Assembly: GCA_030674155.1 (NCBI GenBank)
Contig: JASPKP010000079.1
Coordinates: forward strand, 15,001-55,000
Length of the DNA stretch: 40,000 nucleotides
DNA from: Stramonita haemastoma
Taxonomy: Eukaryota; Mollusca; Gastropoda; Neogastropoda; Muricidae
Direction of reading: 5' to 3'
Made by a program: the position numbers and the translations under genes. Position 1 is the first letter of the stretch, and every line of letters begins with the position of its first letter. Below are positions 37,867 to 40,000 of this stretch, one piece after another. The notes under the pieces are model-generated. The model made no database searches, was not told where the DNA came from, and saw nothing but the letters and a program-made list of their open reading frames with translations.

Positions 37867-38027
37867 CACTACATTGGCTAGTCAGTCAAGTGATAAACTG
37901 GTGGATCCCACTTATAGTTTCTCATTCGGAGATAAGAAAGTATTGTAACTAATGGTAGTTAAAAAAATGTTTAGAAAAAAATTAATGTAAGGGTCCATAG
38001 CTACCTTCCAATGTGTAAAAATGTCTT
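37867..38027. other. Intron sequence, nothing recognised
   Basis: Short unique stretch between a SINE and the trinucleotide repeats; no exon was identified. Confidence 0.5.
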
Positions 38028-38091
<64 letters not shown>

Positions 38092-38154
38092 CAGTAGTAG
38101 TAGTAGCAGTAGCAGTAGCAGCAGTAGCAGTAGTAGGAGTAGGAGTAGGAGTAG

Positions 38155-38220
<66 letters not shown>

Positions 38221-38342
38221 GAGTAGGAGTAGGAATAGGAGTAGGAGTATAATCATCATCTTCATCTTCATCATCATTATTATTGCTATTATTATTATTA
38301 TTATTATTATTATTATGATGATGATGATGATGATGATGATGA

Positions 38343-38393
<51 letters not shown>

Positions 38394-38435
38394 GATGATG
38401 ATGATTGTTATTGTTGTTGTTGTTATTATTATTAC

Positions 38436-38496
<61 letters not shown>

Positions 38497-38503
38497 GCCC
38501 AAC
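38028..38503. repeat. Compound trinucleotide block (TAG)n-(ATC)n-(TTA)n-(ATG)n-(ATT)n
   Basis: About 475 bp of changing trinucleotides. Long poly-Ser, -Leu, -Ile, -Met, -Asn and -His ORFs on both strands are artefacts of the repeat. Confidence 0.95.
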
Positions 38504-39872
38504 TAGAAATATGCAGCAAGATCTGGCAGACAGGTAAATGGCTAATGCCAGGGACACAGTCACTCATCGTCACCCTCTCCAAGAAACAAAATCTTCAGCA
38601 GTGCCAGAATTACCGCTCAATCAGCCTCACATGCCACCCAAGCAAAGTCATGTTGAAGGTTATATTGAACAGACTGAACCCACAAGCAGAGACCATCATT
38701 GATGAGGAACAAGCAGGTTTCAGAGCAGGGCGCAACACAACTGAACATTATATTCAACCTCAGAATACTCTGTGAGTGGTACCTTCAACACAACAAGACC
38801 TCTACCACGTATTTGTTGATTTTAAGAAAGCATTCGACAGGGGGTTTCATACAGCTTTGTGTGCAACCATGAATTTGTACAGCCTCAATGCAAGCCTGAT
38901 AAGAGTCATCAAAGAGCTGTACAAGGTCACGAGTGCAATGAACTACAACAGCAACACTGGAGAGTAATTTTGATCAACAGTTGGAGTAAGGCAGGGCTGT
39001 CTACTCTCACCCACTCTTTTCAACATCTTCCTTGAGAAAATCACGGCTGATGCACTGGAACATCATGAAGGATCAGTCAGCATTGGTGGCAGAACGATCA
39101 CAAACCATCTTTTCGCAAATGACATTGACGGACAAGCAGGATCAGAACAAAAGCTTGCCAGCCTAACAGAACACCTGAACAAAGCCTCTAAAGCATAAAT
39201 CATGGAAACCAGTGTAGAGAAGACCAAACTGATGACCGATAACGCCAAGGGCATCAGCACTGATATCGGGGTCAAGGAACAGAAGCTGGAAACTGTTCAA
39301 AGCTTCAAGTATATGAGGGCCGTTGTATCAGACCAGGGGTCCAAGCCAGAAGTAGTATGCAGGATTGCAAAAACAATAACAGCACCACCTGGAAAGAGAA
39401 AAAAAATCTCATTCAACTCCAAGATCAGAATAATGCGCTCCCTTATCATATTCATATTCCTGTATGCCTGTGAACCGTGGACCCTGACTGCAGATTTGGA
39501 AAGAAGAGTACAGGCGATAGAGATGAGATGCGTTCGGTGACTCCTTGGCATCTTTTACAAAGATCACATAAGCAACGAAAACGTGCACAACAGAATCCAG
39601 CAAACCATTTGGCCCTACAAAAATCACCTAACAATTGCAAAGAAGCGTAAACTTAAATGATATGGGTATGTCGCAAAATTAAAAAGACTCGCAAAAACAA
39701 TACTGCAAGGCACTGTCCAAGGAGGAAGAAAAATAAGCAGATCAAGGAAGAGATGGGAGGACAACATCAACGAACGGACAGGCCTAGAGCTCAACAAAAC
39801 CTTGAGAAAGGCAGAACAGGGAGAGGAATGACGGAAACTGGTTGTCAAGTCTTCAGGGAGGCCAGACTAAAG
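38495..39872 (+). pseudogene. Decayed RTE-like LINE: reverse transcriptase to C-terminus
   Basis: Conserved RT blocks appear in order but are broken by stops at 38773, 38965, 39196, 39538 and 39657. They include QNYRSISLTCHPSKVMLKVI, EEQAGFRAGRNTTEH, VFVDFKKAFDR, VGVRQGCLLSPTLFNIFLEK, and SRKRWEDNINERTGLELNKT at the end. The catalytic box reads HLFANDIDG (39109 on) where FADD is expected, so even the active site is lost. The 5' endonuclease is missing; the copy begins inside the trinucleotide block. It shares its 3' coding end and 3' UTR (GAGGCCAGACTAAAGGATAG) with the minus-strand fragment at 1971-2402. It is upstream of the Ig exon on the receptor strand, in opposite orientation. Confidence 0.87.
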
Positions 39873-39985
39873 GATAGATAGATAGATAGATAGATAGATA
39901 GAAAAGATAGATAGATAGATAGATAGAGAGATAGAGAGATAGAGAGATAGAGAGATAGAGAGAGAGGTAGGTAGGTAGGCAGATA
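39873..39985 (+). repeat. (GATA)n/(GAGA)n 3' tail of the RTE-like LINE
   Basis: Tetranucleotides directly follow the element's 3' UTR and degrade into GAGA and GGTA variants toward the window end. Confidence 0.9.
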
Positions 39986-40000
39986 GATAAATAGATAAAT

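Noticed and set aside
37912..38502. 196-residue minus-strand ORF (poly-Asn, -His, -Ile, -Leu)
   Set aside because: Artefact of the compound trinucleotide block.

Overview
The window is eukaryotic and looks like animal, most likely molluscan (gastropod-like), DNA. Evidence: AG...GT-bounded coding exons with long introns, tRNA-headed SINEs (one with a metazoan MetaSINE-like body), 5'-truncated non-LTR retrotransposons, a MITE, and a very high load of (TG)n, (CT)n, (TA)n, (TTC)n and (GATA)n microsatellites. The species cannot be named from sequence alone. Most long ORFs are translations of microsatellites and are not genes.

The main result is one minus-strand gene that spans almost the whole window. 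I assembled it by eye from splice-bounded open segments whose codon phases all agree. In order of transcription these are: a half immunoglobulin-domain exon (37114-37320); a 63-bp stalk exon present three times (34273-34335, 29070-29132, 23871-23933); a transmembrane exon (21917-22019); a 70-codon cytoplasmic exon (18771-18983); a second cytoplasmic exon (2510-2620); and a terminal exon with a stop codon (313-406). This predicts a type I single-pass Ig-superfamily receptor. Its signal peptide and outer domains lie beyond 40 kb.

Layout by region. 1-3059: terminal and penultimate exons, MITE copy 1, microsatellites, and the 3' end of an RTE-like LINE (-). 3060-18260: ten tandem ~1.5-kb monomers in an alternating A/B (~3.0 kb) higher-order arrangement, all inside one 16-kb intron. 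Each monomer carries (TG)n tracts and a reversed SINE, and the first is interrupted by MITE copy 2. 18311-22019: a SINE, two exons, a tRNA/5S-like SINE and minisatellites. 22036-23217: trinucleotide and dinucleotide repeats. 23218-35497: a tandem A-R-A-R-A structure. A (~1.85 kb) holds the stalk exon and SINEs; R (3379 bp in both copies) is a truncated non-LTR retrotransposon with reverse transcriptase plus a complex 3' region. 35718-37866: a (GT)n array, a SINE with a perfect 13-bp target-site duplication, the Ig exon, and a MetaSINE-like element. 38028-40000: trinucleotide repeats and a decayed RTE-like LINE ending in a (GATA)n tail.

The stalk exon is symmetric (phase 1-1), so any number of copies can be spliced in without breaking the frame. 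The retroelement-containing duplication could therefore lengthen the receptor stalk by 21 residues per copy. Parts of the 1.5-kb array (about 8.88-9.19 kb and 12.86-15.1 kb) carry indel patterns that look like assembly or consensus error. Frame-based conclusions there and in the LINE copies should be read with that in mind.
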